Positions 7,124-15,834 are shown, numbered from the stretch's first letter. The stretch is 64,000 bases of DNA from Limosilactobacillus sp. (GCF_022482365.1 NZ_JAKVPE010000001.1:682001-746000); one strand, 5' to 3'. Made by a program: numbers and translations. The notes: generated by a model not told the origin, from the letters alone.

Positions 7124-8182
7124 TTAATCTTCCTTATCTACTGACTCTTCGTTTTCACTGGCGACCGCATCCTCAGCCGATGAATCCGTCGTCTCAGCCG
7201 CTTTCTCCGTTGCTGCTGGCTCCGAAGTGGCGACTACCTCTTCTTGCTGGTCATCGTCATCAGGTACAATCACCATTTCCTCGGAACGGACTGCCAGGGC
7301 TGACCGGTCGTTGAGGTACCACTGCCGAACCAGGTTGTAGTGCAGCAGAATATCAAAGAAGGAGACCTGCTCGCCGGGATCCTTCACCTGGAAGGCCCAT
7401 TCTTGGCTGTAATCATCGGGATCGAACGAAAGGTCCAGCTTGATCCCCTGATCCAGCAGGAGCTCGGCCCCACTGTTATGCGGCAGGTTCATCAGCATGT
7501 AGTCGGTTTCGGCCGTGCGGACAAAGAGCCGGTCGATTACCGTGAGCTTCAAATCGGGTTCACGCAGCTTAAAGCGTTCATCATTAGCCGTGTTCAGGAT
7601 CCCCAGGTTAATGGTGAAGTTCAGGTCGCTAGCCAGTTCGTTTGCAAACTCGATCAGCGGCTTGATGGCGTCACGCAGCTCAAGATCGGAATGCTTCTTC
7701 AGGGCGTAAACAATGAAGTAGTTAACCAGGGCCCGGTTATTGAACTGGAAGAGCCGGTCGCTAAAGTTCAGGTAAAACAGCGGCTGAGCCTGGTGCTGCT
7801 CGGTGAAGGCTGCCTCCCCATTGCCGCCGACTTCAAACTTGAAGACGGCATCGTCAAGCGGATCAATGGTCGCCACAAACTGGTGCTGACCATTTTCCTT
7901 TACCTTAATAGCATCGACTTGGTGCATTTCGAGTAGGCGTCCCATGAAGAGCATGTAATAGTCGGCCGCCTGGTAGTGCTGCGGAAAATCGATGAAGGCG
8001 TTGTGAAGATCCAACTTGGTCAGCGCCGTTGCTGCATCGAGCAGGTCACTTGCCTGGTCGGTTTCGGCCAGCTGATCCAAAAGGTCGACGTACTGTTGCC
8101 CCCGTTTGAGGACACTCTTAAAAGAGTCCGCCAGCGCCGTTACCCGGGCGGATGGTGAATCAACGATCTTGTTACTTGTCAT
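7124..8182 (-). CDS. Uncharacterised 352-residue protein with acidic tail
   Basis: Soluble, no signal peptide or membrane segment. Residues 1-300 look like one folded domain of mixed helix and strand; the last 60 are a disordered acidic tail rich in E, A, S and D. ATG at 8182 is preferred because AGGTGA lies 6 bases upstream; a GTG two codons earlier is possible. It overlaps the upstream gene by 11 bases, so translation is coupled. I do not recognise the family. Context: middle of an operon with a coiled-coil protein and a small helical protein. Confidence 0.78.
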   Translation of the reverse strand: MTSNKIVDSPSARVTALADSFKSVLKRGQQYVDLLDQLAETDQASDLLDAATALTKLDLHNAFIDFPQHYQAADYYMLFMGRLLEMHQVDAIKVKENGQHQFVATIDPLDDAVFKFEVGGNGEAAFTEQHQAQPLFYLNFSDRLFQFNNRALVNYFIVYALKKHSDLELRDAIKPLIEFANELASDLNFTINLGILNTANDERFKLREPDLKLTVIDRLFVRTAETDYMLMNLPHNSGAELLLDQGIKLDLSFDPDDYSQEWAFQVKDPGEQVSFFDILLHYNLVRQWYLNDRSALAVRSEEMVIVPDDDDQQEEVVATSEPAATEKAAETTDSSAEDAVASENEESVDKED

Positions 8183-9065
8183 CTTCACTCACCTGCTTTC
8201 CGTCGGCATCCTGCCCACCCAGGCTTTCCAGGTAATTAGCATAGAGATTGCGGTTGGCAAGCTCAAAATCTTCAAAACTGCCAAAGGTGTCGATGATGCT
8301 CTTTTGCTCGTAGCTTAAAATGGTATTTTCCTTGGAGAGGGCCAGGACGACCTGCTCGTTTTCCTTGATCGTCTGGGCCGCCGTCCGTGCTTCTTCTTCC
8401 TGATCCTCCAGCTTCTGGAACTGACCGACCAGTTCTTCTCTGGTCTCCCGGTTCCGGCTGGATTCAAACAGGCCGGAGTGTGAATTAATGTCCTTTAATT
8501 GGGCCTGGATATCGGCCTTCTTTTCTTCGCGCTCCCGCTGGTGGTCAATCAGGTCCTGGAGGTGATCATTTTCACTGGAAATTTTGTCGATCCGATCACT
8601 GTTGTAGCGCTTGTTTTCCCGTGCCAGCTTGAAGGATTCTTTCAGCATGTCATATTCGGTCTGGTCAAAGGAGAAGCGAACGTTTAGGACGTCCAGTTCA
8701 CCGAAACGCCGTCGGTCCCACCAGTTCCCGAAGTAAATCCGGTAGTGGCCGGTCTGATACTCCTCGTAGTAGAAGAATGGGTAGGCCTTGCCCAGGTAAT
8801 TAATCAGGTTGACGCTCAGGTAATCGCTCAGTTGATCGGCCAGGTCGTCGACGAGGCTCATCACGCCCTCGTCATTGGGCTGCTGCTCACGGTGTTCAAT
8901 TTCCTTGGCGTACCGCTGGTTGTCCAAAAGGCGGTAAACTTCCCGATCCTGATGCTCATCAATGGCCTGGTTGAGGGCCTGCAGATACTTCACCTTGGTC
9001 GCAATTCGGTGCTTAATCTTCTGACTAACATCTACGGCGCGACTTGATTTTTCTTCACTTGCCAT
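8172..9065 (-). CDS. Uncharacterised 297-residue coiled-coil protein
   Basis: First gene of the three-gene operon. Residues 1-145 form a mixed domain containing an aromatic stretch (KAYPFFYYEEYQTGHYRIYF, then WWDRRRFGELDVLNVRF); residues 150-265 are heptad-like and highly charged (NDHLQDLIDHQREREEKKA, LEDQEEEARTAAQTIKENE), predicting a long coiled coil. The ATG at 9065 is chosen because GGAG lies 8 bases upstream; a start two codons earlier would be too close. It may act as a scaffold with the two following proteins. No known family is recognised; SbcC-like hits would reflect the coiled coil only. Confidence 0.78.
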   Translation of the reverse strand: MASEEKSSRAVDVSQKIKHRIATKVKYLQALNQAIDEHQDREVYRLLDNQRYAKEIEHREQQPNDEGVMSLVDDLADQLSDYLSVNLINYLGKAYPFFYYEEYQTGHYRIYFGNWWDRRRFGELDVLNVRFSFDQTEYDMLKESFKLARENKRYNSDRIDKISSENDHLQDLIDHQREREEKKADIQAQLKDINSHSGLFESSRNRETREELVGQFQKLEDQEEEARTAAQTIKENEQVVLALSKENTILSYEQKSIIDTFGSFEDFELANRNLYANYLESLGGQDADGKQVSEDDK

Positions 9066-9175
9066 AAACATGTCTCCTTGTTTTGAATACTAGTCTAATC
9101 TTAGCCAATTTTTATGAAATTTTAAAGAAGCAAATCGTCAATTGAGGACTTTCTTAACAATTAAATTGACCAATC

Positions 9176-9203
9176 TTGCCTTTTTTATAATTTGAATTAT
9201 AAT
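9176..9203 (+). promoter_or_regulatory. Putative promoter of the 41-residue protein gene
   Basis: TTGCCT (9176-9181), 16-base spacer, TATAAT (9198-9203). Transcription would begin close to the inverted repeat at 9210. Confidence 0.5.
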
Positions 9204-9209
9204 ATAGGT

Positions 9210-9241
9210 AACAGATATTTTACAGATGTATAATATCTGTT
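9210..9241 (+). repeat. Perfect 10-base inverted repeat in a 5' leader
   Basis: AACAGATATT at 9210-9219 and AATATCTGTT at 9232-9241 enclose 12 bases. It lies directly after the predicted promoter and 38 bases before the small ORF. It could be an operator or a 5' hairpin protecting the transcript. Confidence 0.6.
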
Positions 9242-9278
9242 CTCAGACGGAGCGTTTCGAAAAGAGGCGAAGTTAATT

Positions 9279-9404
9279 ATGGCACTGAGCAAACAAGAAC
9301 GTAAGGAAATGGCCCGTAAGGCTATGGAAAAGCGTGGGAGCAAGAAGCCTGATGGCTCTGGTTTCGCAAAGCTTGACGAAGAAGCCAAGAAACTGAGCGA
9401 CTAA
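9279..9404 (+). CDS. Small basic protein, 41 residues, function unknown
   Basis: The frame starts MALSKQERKEMARKAMEKRG, continues with a lysine- and glycine-containing middle and ends FAKLDEEAKKLSD. It is highly charged, with a basic N-terminal helix and no cysteines or membrane segment. GAGGCG lies 10 bases before the ATG. Its own promoter, structured leader and strong terminator support it as a real transcript. The lysine/arginine-rich helix suggests nucleic-acid or ribosome binding, but this is inference only; I do not recognise a family. Confidence 0.65.
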   Translation: MALSKQERKEMARKAMEKRGSKKPDGSGFAKLDEEAKKLSD

Positions 9405-9427
9405 GCTTTTTGAAACAATCCAAATTT

Positions 9428-9464
9428 AAAAGCGCAAGCGATTTTTGGTCGCTTGCGCTTTTTT
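9428..9464 (+). terminator. Terminator of the 41-residue protein gene
   Basis: AAAAGCGCAAGCGA pairs with TCGCTTGCGCTTTT around a short T/G loop, followed by more T. Confidence 0.9.
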
Positions 9465-9532
9465 GATAACGTGGAAAACCAAAGGCTAGCCCCGCGTCGT
9501 AACCGTGGGACGTATGATTATTTTCCACTCAC
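9465..9532. repeat. Short copy of a structured intergenic repeat
   Basis: This 68-base stretch begins GATAACGTGGAAAA and ends TTATTTTCCACTCAC. Both ends, and an internal GGCTAGC..CGCGTCG segment, recur in the 144-base element at 57161-57304. The ends are complementary (GTGGAAAA with TTTTCCAC), so the unit folds on itself. It looks like an internally deleted copy. It fills the gap between the small-gene terminator and the aminotransferase stop. Confidence 0.6.
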
Positions 9533-9539
9533 TTTTTAC

Positions 9540-10715
9540 TTATTTCTGTTGTTCCTGGCAGAAGCGTTCGAGCCGGTCCATCCCCTCTTTGATTTGGTCC
9601 ATCGCCGTGGCGTAGCTGAAGCGCAGGTAGCCTTCGCCCCCGGCACCGAAGTAAGCCCCGGCTGCGGCCGCAACCTTGGCTTCCTTGGCCATTTGATAAA
9701 TCAGTTTGGTGTCATCCTGCTCCAGGAAGGCCGGAATCTTGGCGAAGATGTAGAAGGCCCCCATCGGCCGTGAGCACTTAAAGCCCATCTTCTCCAGGCG
9801 CTCACGCATGTAATCCCGGCGCTCAACGTACTGCCGGTCCATCTCCCGAGTGGCATCCAAGCCCCCACGCAGGGCTGCCTCGGCCGCGTCCTGGGTGAAG
9901 GTGGCCACGTCGGTCATGATGAAGGAGTGTACCTTAAAGATTTGCGCAGTAACTGCCTTTGGCGCGCAGAGGTAGCCAATCCGCCAACCGGTCATGGCGT
10001 AGGATTTCGACAGGCCGTTCGTCAGGATGGTCTGCTCCGGTAGGGTTCTGGCCATCGAAGCGTAGTGACCATCGTAGTTGAGCTCGCTATAGATCTCGTC
10101 GCTGATGGCAAAGATCGGCTTGTCGCGAATCAAGTCAGCCAGGGCATCGAGCTCCTCCTGACTGTAAACGACCCCGGTTGGGTTGGACGGGTTAACGATA
10201 ATTACCGCCTTGACCCGGTCGCCATACTTATCCAGATAAGACTGCAGCAGTTCCGGCGTCAGCTTGAAATCGGTCACAGACGTATCAACCTCAACGGGCT
10301 CGGCACCATTAATTAAGGAATCCGGGCCATAAATGGAGAAGGTCGGTGTCGGGACCAAAACAACGTCCCCAGGATTGGTAACCGCGGCAATCGCCGAGTA
10401 GACCCCCTCGGTGACCCCGTTGGTAATCAGAATCTCGGTCTTGGGATCATAGTGAAGGTCGTAACGATCGCTGAGGGCATCGGAAACCGCCTGGAGCAGG
10501 CCAGCGGTCCCCCGCTGCGACGCATAGTGGGTCCGGTTGTTCTCGATTGCCCGGATCCCCGCCTGCTTGATGTACTTGGGCGTGTTAAAGTCCGGCTCAC
10601 CCACCGTAAACTTGATCACGTCCGGGATCTGTGCCACGTAGCTCGAAAAATCAAAAATCTTCAGTGTCGGCACGTCTTTCAGCGTCGTTCGCATGTGTTT
10701 ACTCATCTCAACCAT
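9540..10715 (-). CDS. Pyridoxal-phosphate aminotransferase, class I/II
   Basis: 391 residues, fold type I aminotransferase. Visible motifs: NPSNPTG at 175-181, DEIY at 206-209, the Schiff-base Lys237 in NGLSKSYAMTGWRIGY and Arg245 for the phosphate/carboxylate. Similar lactic-acid-bacteria enzymes act on aromatic amino acids, aspartate or N-acetyl-diaminopimelate (AraT/PatA group); substrate cannot be decided from sequence alone. AAAGGA lies 11 bases before ATG; a later ATG in MSKHM is an alternative start. Single-gene unit with its own promoter. Confidence 0.92.
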   Translation of the reverse strand: MVEMSKHMRTTLKDVPTLKIFDFSSYVAQIPDVIKFTVGEPDFNTPKYIKQAGIRAIENNRTHYASQRGTAGLLQAVSDALSDRYDLHYDPKTEILITNGVTEGVYSAIAAVTNPGDVVLVPTPTFSIYGPDSLINGAEPVEVDTSVTDFKLTPELLQSYLDKYGDRVKAVIIVNPSNPTGVVYSQEELDALADLIRDKPIFAISDEIYSELNYDGHYASMARTLPEQTILTNGLSKSYAMTGWRIGYLCAPKAVTAQIFKVHSFIMTDVATFTQDAAEAALRGGLDATREMDRQYVERRDYMRERLEKMGFKCSRPMGAFYIFAKIPAFLEQDDTKLIYQMAKEAKVAAAAGAYFGAGGEGYLRFSYATAMDQIKEGMDRLERFCQEQQK

Positions 10716-10753
10716 TGCTTATCAAATCCTTTCGTCAGTTTGTCTTTACTTAT

Positions 10754-10783
10754 AGCCTAACTGATTTGTGCAATACTGGTCAA
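10754..10783 (-). promoter_or_regulatory. Putative promoter of the aminotransferase gene
   Basis: Minus strand TTGACC (10778-10783), 18-base spacer, TAGGCT (10754-10759), directly after the gltX terminator. Confidence 0.5.
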
Positions 10784-10793
10784 GCCCAGTTAC

Positions 10794-10828
10794 AAAAAAG
10801 CCGAACGGCAGCAATGCCATTCGACTTT
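10794..10828 (-). terminator. Terminator of gltX
   Basis: Minus strand AGTCGAATGGCA and TGCCGTTCGGCT form a 12-pair stem with a 4-base loop, followed by six T; 11 bases past the gltX stop. Confidence 0.9.
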
Positions 10829-10838
10829 AATAATCTTT

Positions 10839-12335
10839 TTACTTCAGGGCGTCAATCATCCGGTCGAGCAGGGCCAGGTTGGTCTTTTCACCGTAGATGT
10901 CCATGATTTGGTAAATCTGTGGAGCGGAGATGGCACCAGTGAAGGCGAAGTTCAGTGGGAACCAGAGGTAACGACCCTTGATGCCGGTTTCCTTACCGAC
11001 TTCCTTGATGGCCGCTGCGTAGTCGGTCCGACCTTCCGCAATCTTAGCCCGCAGGTTTTGCAGAACCGCCGTAACGTCTTCCTTAGTGAAGCCGTCCTTA
11101 GCCAGGATTTGGTCGTAGTCGAACTCTTGGTTCAAGACGTTGTAGTAGTCCCAGGCGTACTGCATTACTTCCAGGAGTTTTTCAACGTCGCGCTGGTGAA
11201 CGCCGAGGGTCTTCTTCAGCAGGCTTTCCAGCTGGTCTTCAGGGATTGACTGCAGGCGCTTGGCCTCGTCGGTTTCCCCTTCGGCAACCAGTTCCATGGT
11301 CCGCTTGGTCAATTCGTCAATGTCCATCTGCTTGATGTACTGACCGTTCATCCAGTCAAGCTTCTTTTGGTCGAAGTAGGCTGGGGCCTTGGACATCCGG
11401 TCGGGGTCGTAAACCTTGATCAGTTCATCCTTGGAGTAGATTTCCCGTTCGCCCTTTGGTGACCAGCCCAAAAAGGCGATGAAGTTGAAGATTGCTTCGT
11501 GCAGGTAACCGTGACGCTTGTATTCGCTGATGAACTGCAGGGTGTCCTTGTCCCGCTTACTCAGCTTCTTCCCGGTCTTCGGGTTGAAGATCAACGGGAT
11601 GTGGCAGAAGGTCGGGTGTTCCCAGCCCAGTGCTTCGTAAATGGCAATCTGCTTTGGCGTGTTGGAGATGTGGTCAGCACCACGCAGCACATGGGTGATG
11701 TCCATGGAGTGGTCATCAACGACAACGGCAAAGTTGTAGGTTGGCATCCCGTCGGACTTCTCAATGATGAAGTCCCCACCGAGGTTGTCGGAGTTGAAGG
11801 AAACGTGGCCCCGGGCGATGTCGTCCCATTCATAGTCGTGGTTCTTTGGGAAGTGGAAGCGAATGGTTGGCTTCAAGCCCTTAGCTTCGGCTGCCTTTTG
11901 TTCCTCTTCGCTCTTGCCGTACCACCGACCGTCGTAGTGCGGAGCTTCCTTGTTGGCCCGCTGGCGTTCACGCATTTCCTTCAGTTCTTCTTCGGTCGTG
12001 TAGTCCTTGTAGGCAATCCCCTTGTCCAAGAGTTCCTGGATGTACTTGTGGTAAATGCCCTGTGCATTCCGTTCGCTCTGCCGGTATGGTGCGTACTTTG
12101 GATTTGGCTTGTTCGGACCTTCATCCCAGTCGATTCCTAACCAGTGCAGGTTGTCCCGCTGACTGGCTTCACCATTTTCAACGTTGCGCTTAGTATCCGT
12201 GTCTTCAATCCGCAGAACCATCGTGCCGTCGAAGTGGCGTGCAAATAAGTAGTTAAACAATGCTGATTGCGCATTTCCAATATGCAAGAAACCGGTTGGA
12301 CTTGGTGCATACCGAACTCTGACCTTTTTGTCCAT
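10839..12335 (-). CDS. gltX: Glutamyl-tRNA synthetase
   Basis: 498 residues, class I synthetase. The HIGH signature appears as HIGN at 18-21 ([13 protein letters not shown]) and the KMSKS loop as KLSKR at 267-271. The Rossmann catalytic core covers 1-330 and the helical anticodon-binding domain follows. It charges tRNA-Glu and, in bacteria lacking glutaminyl-tRNA synthetase, also tRNA-Gln for later amidation. AAAGGAG lies upstream of the ATG. It has its own promoter and terminator; no T-box is visible in its leader. Confidence 0.97.
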   Translation of the reverse strand: MDKKVRVRYAPSPTGFLHIGNAQSALFNYLFARHFDGTMVLRIEDTDTKRNVENGEASQRDNLHWLGIDWDEGPNKPNPKYAPYRQSERNAQGIYHKYIQELLDKGIAYKDYTTEEELKEMRERQRANKEAPHYDGRWYGKSEEEQKAAEAKGLKPTIRFHFPKNHDYEWDDIARGHVSFNSDNLGGDFIIEKSDGMPTYNFAVVVDDHSMDITHVLRGADHISNTPKQIAIYEALGWEHPTFCHIPLIFNPKTGKKLSKRDKDTLQFISEYKRHGYLHEAIFNFIAFLGWSPKGEREIYSKDELIKVYDPDRMSKAPAYFDQKKLDWMNGQYIKQMDIDELTKRTMELVAEGETDEAKRLQSIPEDQLESLLKKTLGVHQRDVEKLLEVMQYAWDYYNVLNQEFDYDQILAKDGFTKEDVTAVLQNLRAKIAEGRTDYAAAIKEVGKETGIKGRYLWFPLNFAFTGAISAPQIYQIMDIYGEKTNLALLDRMIDALK

Positions 12336-12395
12336 TATATAGATTCTCCTTTAGTAACTAATTAGCGGTAAAAAGCCGCTATTACAACAAGTATA

Positions 12396-12423
12396 ATTGT
12401 ATCTGAAAGCAGCTATTTGTCAA
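12396..12423 (-). promoter_or_regulatory. Promoter of gltX
   Basis: Minus strand TTGACA (12418-12423), 16-base spacer, TACAAT (12396-12401). A small AGCGG/CCGCT hairpin follows in the leader at about 12364-12381. Confidence 0.7.
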
Positions 12424-12441
12424 TCAAAAGTCGCCGGCACA

Positions 12442-12495
12442 AGAAAAGGGAGTGAAACAGAACTCGCTGGTGAATTCTGTTCCACTGCCCTTTTG
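12442..12495 (-). terminator. Long hairpin terminator of glnA
   Basis: On the minus strand AAGGGCAGTGGAACAGAATTC pairs, with a few mismatches, with its downstream complement (about 20 pairs around a 7-base loop). It ends in a T-rich tract. The stem is unusually long for a terminator and may also be a dispersed palindromic unit. Confidence 0.75.
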
Positions 12496-12512
12496 GTGTT
12501 CAATTGTTTTGA

Positions 12513-13853
12513 TTAGTATTCCATGTATTGCTGGCGTTCCCAACCAGAAACGTGTTGCCGGTAGCCTTCGTATTCCCGGGTCTTGGCTTCCATGAAGCTG
12601 TCGTAGAGGTGTTCACCCAAAGAATTCTTGATCACATCGTCGGCAGCCAAGTCCTTCAAGGCGTTGTGGAGGGTATCAGGCAGGTTGACAATCCCCTTTT
12701 CTTGGCGTTCCTTGAGGCTCATCGTGTAGATGTTTTCGTTGATGTTGTGAACCGGTGGCAGGTCGTTACGCAGACCATCCAGACCGGCTTCCAAGACACT
12801 GGCAATCGCCAGGTACGGGTTAGCAGCCGGGTCGGCAGACCGCAGTTCCAGCCGGGTCCCCATGCCCCGGTCGCTTGGAATCCGAATCAGTGGTGAACGG
12901 TTAGAAGTGGACCAGGCCACGTAAACCGGTGCTTCGTATCCAGGAACCAGGCGCTTGTATGAGTTAACGATTGGGTTGCAGATGGCGGTGAAGCTCCGGG
13001 CGTGCTTCATCAGGCCGCCGAGGAAGTGGTAGGCAGTCTGGGAAAGCTGGTTGGCGTCGTTTTCGTCGTAGAAGGCGTTGTGCCCTTCCTGATCAAAGAG
13101 GGACATGTTCAGGTGCATCCCACTGCCGTTAATGCCGGACAAGGGCTTCGGCATAAAGGTGGCGTGCAGGCCGTACTTCTTGGCGATCGTCTTTACGACC
13201 AGCTTGAAGGTTTGAATGTTGTCAGCGGCTTCCAGGGCGTTGGCGTACTTGAAGTCGACTTCGTGCTGGCCAGGGGCAACTTCGTGGTGGGCCGCTTCAA
13301 CGTCGAAGCCCATCTTTTCCAGGGCTAAGACAATGTCGCGCCGGCAATCTTCACCGCGGTCGGCGGGTTCCATGTCGAAGTAGTTTTCCTGGTCGTTAAC
13401 GGTTGCCGTTGGGTTGTCATTGTCGTCCAGCTTGAAAAGGAAGAATTCTGGTTCAGGGCCAATGTTGAAGTCGGCAAAGCCCAGCTTCTGCATGTCCTTG
13501 AGCACCCGCTTCAGGTTGTTCCGTGGATCACCAGAGAACGGCGTGCCGTCGGTCATGTGGACGCTGCAGATTACCCGGGCAACCTTCCCGTGCTCAGCTC
13601 CCCATGGGAAGACCAGCCAGGTTGCCATGTCGGGGTAGAGGTACATGTCACTTTCTTCAATCCGCACAAAGCCGTCGATTGAGGAACCGTCGAACATAAT
13701 CTTGTTGTCCATCAGCTTGTCGAGTTGACTTACTGGCAAATCAACGCTCTTGATCTTCCCCTGCAGGTCGGTGAACATCACGCGCAAGAAACGAATGTCT
13801 TCATCTTTCACCATTTGACGAACTTCATCTTTTGTATATTCTCGCTTAGCCAT
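12513..13853 (-). CDS. glnA: Glutamine synthetase, type I (GSI-alpha)
   Basis: 446 residues, the short alpha form typical of Bacillota; it makes glutamine from glutamate, ammonia and ATP as a dodecamer. Motifs: beta-grasp domain [36 protein letters not shown], the [13 protein letters not shown] metal/ATP segment, NGSGMHLN and [10 protein letters not shown]. No adenylylation-site insertion is present. The ATG at 13853 is preferred because AAAGGGA lies 9-10 bases upstream, while an ATG three codons earlier would abut it. The glnR gene, usually adjacent, is absent. Confidence 0.96.
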   Translation of the reverse strand: MAKREYTKDEVRQMVKDEDIRFLRVMFTDLQGKIKSVDLPVSQLDKLMDNKIMFDGSSIDGFVRIEESDMYLYPDMATWLVFPWGAEHGKVARVICSVHMTDGTPFSGDPRNNLKRVLKDMQKLGFADFNIGPEPEFFLFKLDDNDNPTATVNDQENYFDMEPADRGEDCRRDIVLALEKMGFDVEAAHHEVAPGQHEVDFKYANALEAADNIQTFKLVVKTIAKKYGLHATFMPKPLSGINGSGMHLNMSLFDQEGHNAFYDENDANQLSQTAYHFLGGLMKHARSFTAICNPIVNSYKRLVPGYEAPVYVAWSTSNRSPLIRIPSDRGMGTRLELRSADPAANPYLAIASVLEAGLDGLRNDLPPVHNINENIYTMSLKERQEKGIVNLPDTLHNALKDLAADDVIKNSLGEHLYDSFMEAKTREYEGYRQHVSGWERQQYMEY

Positions 13854-14025
13854 AAATTTCATTCCCTTTCAAAATACCAACTGCGCTAAAGCTACCGGTA
13901 ATCCAGCTTAATTTTATTAAGTGGCATGAATAATTACCCAATGCCAACTATTGAGTTTGGCATATACCAATCGTTCGTGCTTACCATTCGATTAACCTGT
14001 CAATCACCTTTTCAATACGTGTCTA

Positions 14026-14054
14026 AGAATACCAACCGCTCCGGCACAAGTCAA
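14026..14054 (-). promoter_or_regulatory. Promoter of glnA
   Basis: Minus strand TTGACT (14049-14054), 17-base spacer, TATTCT (14026-14031). The leader is about 165 bases long, with a small GCCAA/TTGGC hairpin near 13940-13962. I found no clear TGTTA-N7-TAACA GlnR box. Confidence 0.6.
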
Positions 14055-14102
14055 TCAATAATCGTATTTTTACTTAATTATAATTATTTCGTCAACTAAA
14101 CT

Positions 14103-15026
14103 TTATTTAATTAACCAATCATGGATCAGCCCATTGATTTGTTCAGGCCGATCCTGGCCGCTGACCAGGTCGAACCAGTGAACCGGCATCTTATTGCGAA
14201 ACCAGGTCAGCTGACGCTTGGCATAGCGGCGCGAATCCCGTTTGACCTTCTCCACCGCGGTCTGAAGGTCCACCTCGCCGGCAAAGTAGGGGTAGAATTC
14301 GTGATAGCCAATCCCCTTGCCCGCCGGCAGCTCTGCCCCACCTTGGTCATAGAGCCAGCGAGCCTCCTTCAATAGGCCAGCCGCCATCATCTGGTCAACC
14401 CGACGATTAATGCGCTCGTACAAGACGGCCCGGTCGGTTGTCAAGCCGATCAGCAGGTAGTCGTTTTGGGCCTCCTGGTGAGGTTGTTCCGAAAAAAGCT
14501 GGCCGGTCTTTTCAACCACCTCAATGGCACGAATAACCCGGCGCAGATTTCCCTTGGCAATTGCCCTTTCTGCCGCCGGGTCGAGCTGGGCAAGGTGGGC
14601 CCGCACGTAGGCCTCCCCTTTTTCCTCGGCAACATTGGTCCAGTGCTGACGAATCTGGGCGGACTCGGCATCGAAGTGGTCCCGGCCCAGGGTAAGGTTG
14701 TCGGTCAGGGTCCACAGGTACATCCCCGTCCCGCCCACGATCAGCGGCAGGTGGTGGCGCCCGGCAATCTGTTCAATCTGATATTCGGCCTGGTGCTTAA
14801 AGATGGCGGCCGAATAGCGCTCGTCGATGTCGCAGATATCAATCAGGTGGTGGGGGACCCCCGCCATCTCATCCGGCGTCACCTTGGCCGTCCCAATGTC
14901 GAGGTGCCGATAGACCTGCATCGAATCCCCGGAGATCACCTCCCCGTCAAAGGCCTTGGCCACCTCAATCGACAGGGCCGTTTTCCCGACCGCGGTGGGT
15001 CCCACAATTGCTACTACTTTTGTCAT
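14103..15026 (-). CDS. miaA: tRNA dimethylallyltransferase
   Basis: 307 residues. P-loop GPTAVGKT at 9-16, DSMQVYRHLDIGTAK for substrate binding, GGTGMYL and the C-terminal RRYAKRQLTWFRN. It transfers a dimethylallyl group to A37 of tRNAs that read codons starting with U. In many Bacillota it precedes glnR-glnA; here glnA follows after about 250 bases and glnR is missing. Confidence 0.96.
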   Translation of the reverse strand: MTKVVAIVGPTAVGKTALSIEVAKAFDGEVISGDSMQVYRHLDIGTAKVTPDEMAGVPHHLIDICDIDERYSAAIFKHQAEYQIEQIAGRHHLPLIVGGTGMYLWTLTDNLTLGRDHFDAESAQIRQHWTNVAEEKGEAYVRAHLAQLDPAAERAIAKGNLRRVIRAIEVVEKTGQLFSEQPHQEAQNDYLLIGLTTDRAVLYERINRRVDQMMAAGLLKEARWLYDQGGAELPAGKGIGYHEFYPYFAGEVDLQTAVEKVKRDSRRYAKRQLTWFRNKMPVHWFDLVSGQDRPEQINGLIHDWLIK

Positions 15027-15138
15027 TTGTCCGCTTCCTTAATTTATAATTTATTGTGAAATTCCTGCTTAATACTGGTAAATCTACCCTAAGTAAATCA
15101 TAATAGAATTAAGCTAATAACTAAAGGAGGAATTGCTG

Positions 15139-15315
15139 ATGAAAGCATTAACTAAAGGGATTTTTATCGGTGCCGCATCCACGATCGCAGCCATTGCCAG
15201 TGGGGCCCTCGCATTCCACAAGACGGTCATCAAGCCGGTGGAAGATCAAGAAGAAAAGTTTGACGAAAACCGGCGGGCAGCCATCCGGAAGGGTCGTTCC
15301 GCTCACCAAATCTAA
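15139..15315 (+). CDS. DUF3042 family small membrane protein
   Basis: 58 residues beginning MKALTKGIFIGAASTIAAIA and ending with a charged tail containing DENRRAAIRKGRSAHQI. This matches the DUF3042 pattern of lactobacilli and streptococci: one N-terminal membrane helix (about residues 7-28) and a basic cytoplasmic tail. Function is unknown. AAAGGAGG lies 8 bases before the ATG, which decides the start. Divergent from miaA, and closed by a strong terminator. Confidence 0.85.
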   Translation: MKALTKGIFIGAASTIAAIASGALAFHKTVIKPVEDQEEKFDENRRAAIRKGRSAHQI

Positions 15316-15330
15316 ATTTTAAGCCTACGT

Positions 15331-15369
15331 AAAAAAGCGGTTGGTGGATTTTTCCACCAGCCGCTTTTT
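15331..15369. terminator. Bidirectional terminator
   Basis: AAAAAAGCGG(T)TGGTGGA and TCCACCAGCCGCTTTTT form a GC-rich stem flanked by A and T runs. It separates DUF3042 (plus) from the rhodanese-like gene (minus). Confidence 0.9.
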
Positions 15370-15404
15370 GTATCAGGCAATATGAGAAACTCTCATTCAC
15401 CTTT

Positions 15405-15821
15405 TTAATACTTCGACTTCTTCGTCTTGCCGTCCCAGTCCTGGTAGCCACCCTTCAGGATGTAGAGCTTGTGGTAGCCATGCTTTCCAAGAAAGGCCGC
15501 TGCCTGCGTACTGATGGCCATCCCCTGGTCATACATGTACACCGGCAGGTCCGGCCGCAGTTCATTGTACTGCTGACGCAGGTAAATGTATGGCAGGTTC
15601 CGGGCGCCAAGAATGTGCCCAGCCCTGAACTCATTTTCCTGGCGCAGGTCGATCACCTGGGCCTTCCGCATTCCCGCGTGGAAATCAATGGAGTCCAAAA
15701 CCGTGGCGTAACGCTTGCGCCGCAGGGTCTGGATTCCCCAAACCGCAAACCAGACAAGCAGGAGAATGATAACAACAGCATTGAAGATTAATAATCCTCG
15801 ACTTACACCTAAAATCATCAT
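15405..15821 (-). CDS. Membrane-anchored rhodanese-like protein without catalytic cysteine
   Basis: 138 residues: one N-terminal membrane helix (about 8-30), then a rhodanese fold (VIDLRQENEFRAGHILGARNLPY, YILKGGYQDW). In active rhodaneses the loop after the fourth strand carries the nucleophilic Cys; here it reads VYMYDQGMAIS with no cysteine, so sulfur transfer is unlikely. It may bind anions or act as a scaffold. Last gene of the run from the cyclo-ligase through gluP, yqgQ and glcK. Confidence 0.88.
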   Translation of the reverse strand: MMILGVSRGLLIFNAVVIILLLVWFAVWGIQTLRRKRYATVLDSIDFHAGMRKAQVIDLRQENEFRAGHILGARNLPYIYLRQQYNELRPDLPVYMYDQGMAISTQAAAFLGKHGYHKLYILKGGYQDWDGKTKKSKY

Positions 15822-15834
15822 GCACCCGCCTCAA

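Noticed and set aside
9197-9528. Minus-strand open frames over the 41-residue gene
   Set aside because: Serine- and leucine-rich shadows without ribosome sites; the plus-strand promoter, ribosome site and terminator favour the small gene.
13854-14102. GlnR operator upstream of glnA
   Set aside because: No TGTNA-N7-TNACA pair was found on either strand in this gap.
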